Below, in pieces: positions 63,497 to 64,000 of a DNA stretch of 64,000 nt. Made by a program: the position numbers and the translations under genes. How positions within the stretch are numbered: the first letter of the stretch is position 1; each line of letters opens with the position of its first letter. Source of the DNA: JALNZU01 sp964463695 (GTDB lineage Bacteria > Bacteroidota > Bacteroidia > Bacteroidales > F082); assembly GCA_964463695.1 (NCBI GenBank), contig CAYXCZ010000005.1, positions 62,001 through 126,000 of the forward strand, read 5' to 3'. Under the pieces are notes generated by a model. The model did no database searches, was not told where the DNA came from, and saw nothing but the letters and a program-made list of their open reading frames with translations.

Positions 63497-64000
63497 ATGT
63501 CAGAAAAACTTTCAGCCACTATTGCACCAGGTGTTGCAAGTGGTGATGCTTTACAAGAGATTTTTAAAGCTGCAAAATCGGGTCGTTTTGCTATGCCAGC
63601 CGTAAATGTTATTGGTACTAACTCCATCAATGCAGTGCTTGAGGCTGCAAAAACTGTTAACTCACCAGTAATCATACAATTTTCAAATGGTGGCGCTCAT
63701 TTTTATGCAGGTAAAGGTCTTTCGAACAGCGGTGAAAAAGCTGCTATTGCAGGAGCCATAAGCGGAGCTTACCATGTGCATCAGATTGCTGCTATGTATG
63801 GCATTCCGGTTATTTTGCATACTGACCACGCTGCAAAAAAACTTTTACCCTGGATAGATGGCTTACTTGATGCAGGTGAGAAATTTTTCGCCCAGCACGG
63901 AAAACCTCTTTTCAGTTCCCATATGCTCGACCTCTCAGAAGAGCCTCTGGAAGAAAACCTTGAAATCAGCAAACGTTATCTAGAACGGATGTCGAAAATG
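63497..64000 (+). CDS. fbaA: class II fructose-1,6-bisphosphate aldolase (truncated by window edge)
   Basis: Cleaves fructose-1,6-bisphosphate in glycolysis, or forms it in gluconeogenesis; zinc-dependent. Only the first 168 codons are in the window, and the frame runs open to the right edge. The sequence is unmistakably the long FbaA type: FAMPAVNVIGTNSINAVLE, VIIQFSNGGAHFYAGKG, the zinc-site HTDHAAKKLLPWIDGLLDAG and KPLFSSHMLDLSEEPLEEN. The start is fixed by the ATG after the promoter at 63409-63416. The regulator gene upstream may control it. Confidence 0.93.
   Translation, partial: MSEKLSATIAPGVASGDALQEIFKAAKSGRFAMPAVNVIGTNSINAVLEAAKTVNSPVIIQFSNGGAHFYAGKGLSNSGEKAAIAGAISGAYHVHQIAAMYGIPVILHTDHAAKKLLPWIDGLLDAGEKFFAQHGKPLFSSHMLDLSEEPLEENLEISKRYLERMSKM

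Overview
The window is chromosomal DNA of a bacterium of the phylum Bacteroidota, most likely an anaerobic or facultative, free-living member of the Bacteroidales. Supporting signs are two SusC/SusD outer-membrane uptake pairs, a type IX secretion C-terminal sorting domain, a PorT-type barrel, DUF2851 and DUF4296 proteins, and AT-rich intergenic DNA. Most transcription starts show the Bacteroidota -7 box TAnnTTTG rather than a classical -10 box, and there is little Shine-Dalgarno sequence. Two tungsten/molybdenum aldehyde oxidoreductases argue for anaerobic amino-acid or sugar catabolism. I saw no rRNA, tRNA, CRISPR array, insertion sequence or prophage. Coding strands alternate in short operons, as expected of a core chromosome.

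Layout. 1-13.7 kb: two SusC/SusD loci, both on the minus strand, flank a plus-strand pair made of a ferredoxin-like protein with a Tat-like signal and an aldehyde ferredoxin oxidoreductase; two small membrane proteins follow. 13.7-20.4 kb: two MIO-type ammonia-lyases on either side of a thioredoxin, then hisS and a NhaD-type antiporter. 20.4-28.1 kb: a WbuC-type cupin, the ABC-F protein EttA, a glycosyltransferase and a two-gene sensor-kinase operon. 28.2-33.8 kb: MsrB, a small exported protein, two Na+/alanine symporters and a DUF2851 protein. 34-38.3 kb: coiled-coil protein, zapA, a 6S RNA candidate, RNase Y, then a divergent ruvX-def-TPR lipoprotein operon. 38.4-48.3 kb: dapD, an orphan OppC-like permease, a PorT-like barrel, nadE, a mrp-nifU pair, an FAD oxidoreductase, tatC, porin O/P and a YjbR protein. 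48.5-53 kb: metK behind a SAM-II riboswitch candidate, divergent recQ and a DUF4296 lipoprotein. 53-56 kb: a T9SS-sorted thioredoxin with a lipoprotein, deoC, and a two-gene operon of very small proteins. 56-64 kb: malQ, thiF, a second and more divergent aldehyde oxidoreductase, a LacI regulator and the start of a class II fructose-bisphosphate aldolase.

How it fits together (inference). Peptide or glycan import (SusCD), Na+-coupled amino-acid uptake (AGCS symporters, NhaD), histidine or aromatic amino-acid deamination (MIO lyases) and aldehyde oxidation with low-potential electron output (two AORs with a ferredoxin) would suit a fermenter of amino acids and sugars. malQ, the LacI regulator and the aldolase cover glycogen/maltodextrin use and glycolysis.

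The least expected region is 55.37-55.93 kb. Three 20-bp palindromic units repeat every 21 bp, about 110-170 bp upstream of a near-consensus sigma-54 (-24/-12) promoter. That promoter precedes a 50-residue zinc-ribbon protein and a 61-residue protein. This is the layout of an enhancer-dependent sigma-54 operon, here driving tiny uncharacterised proteins.
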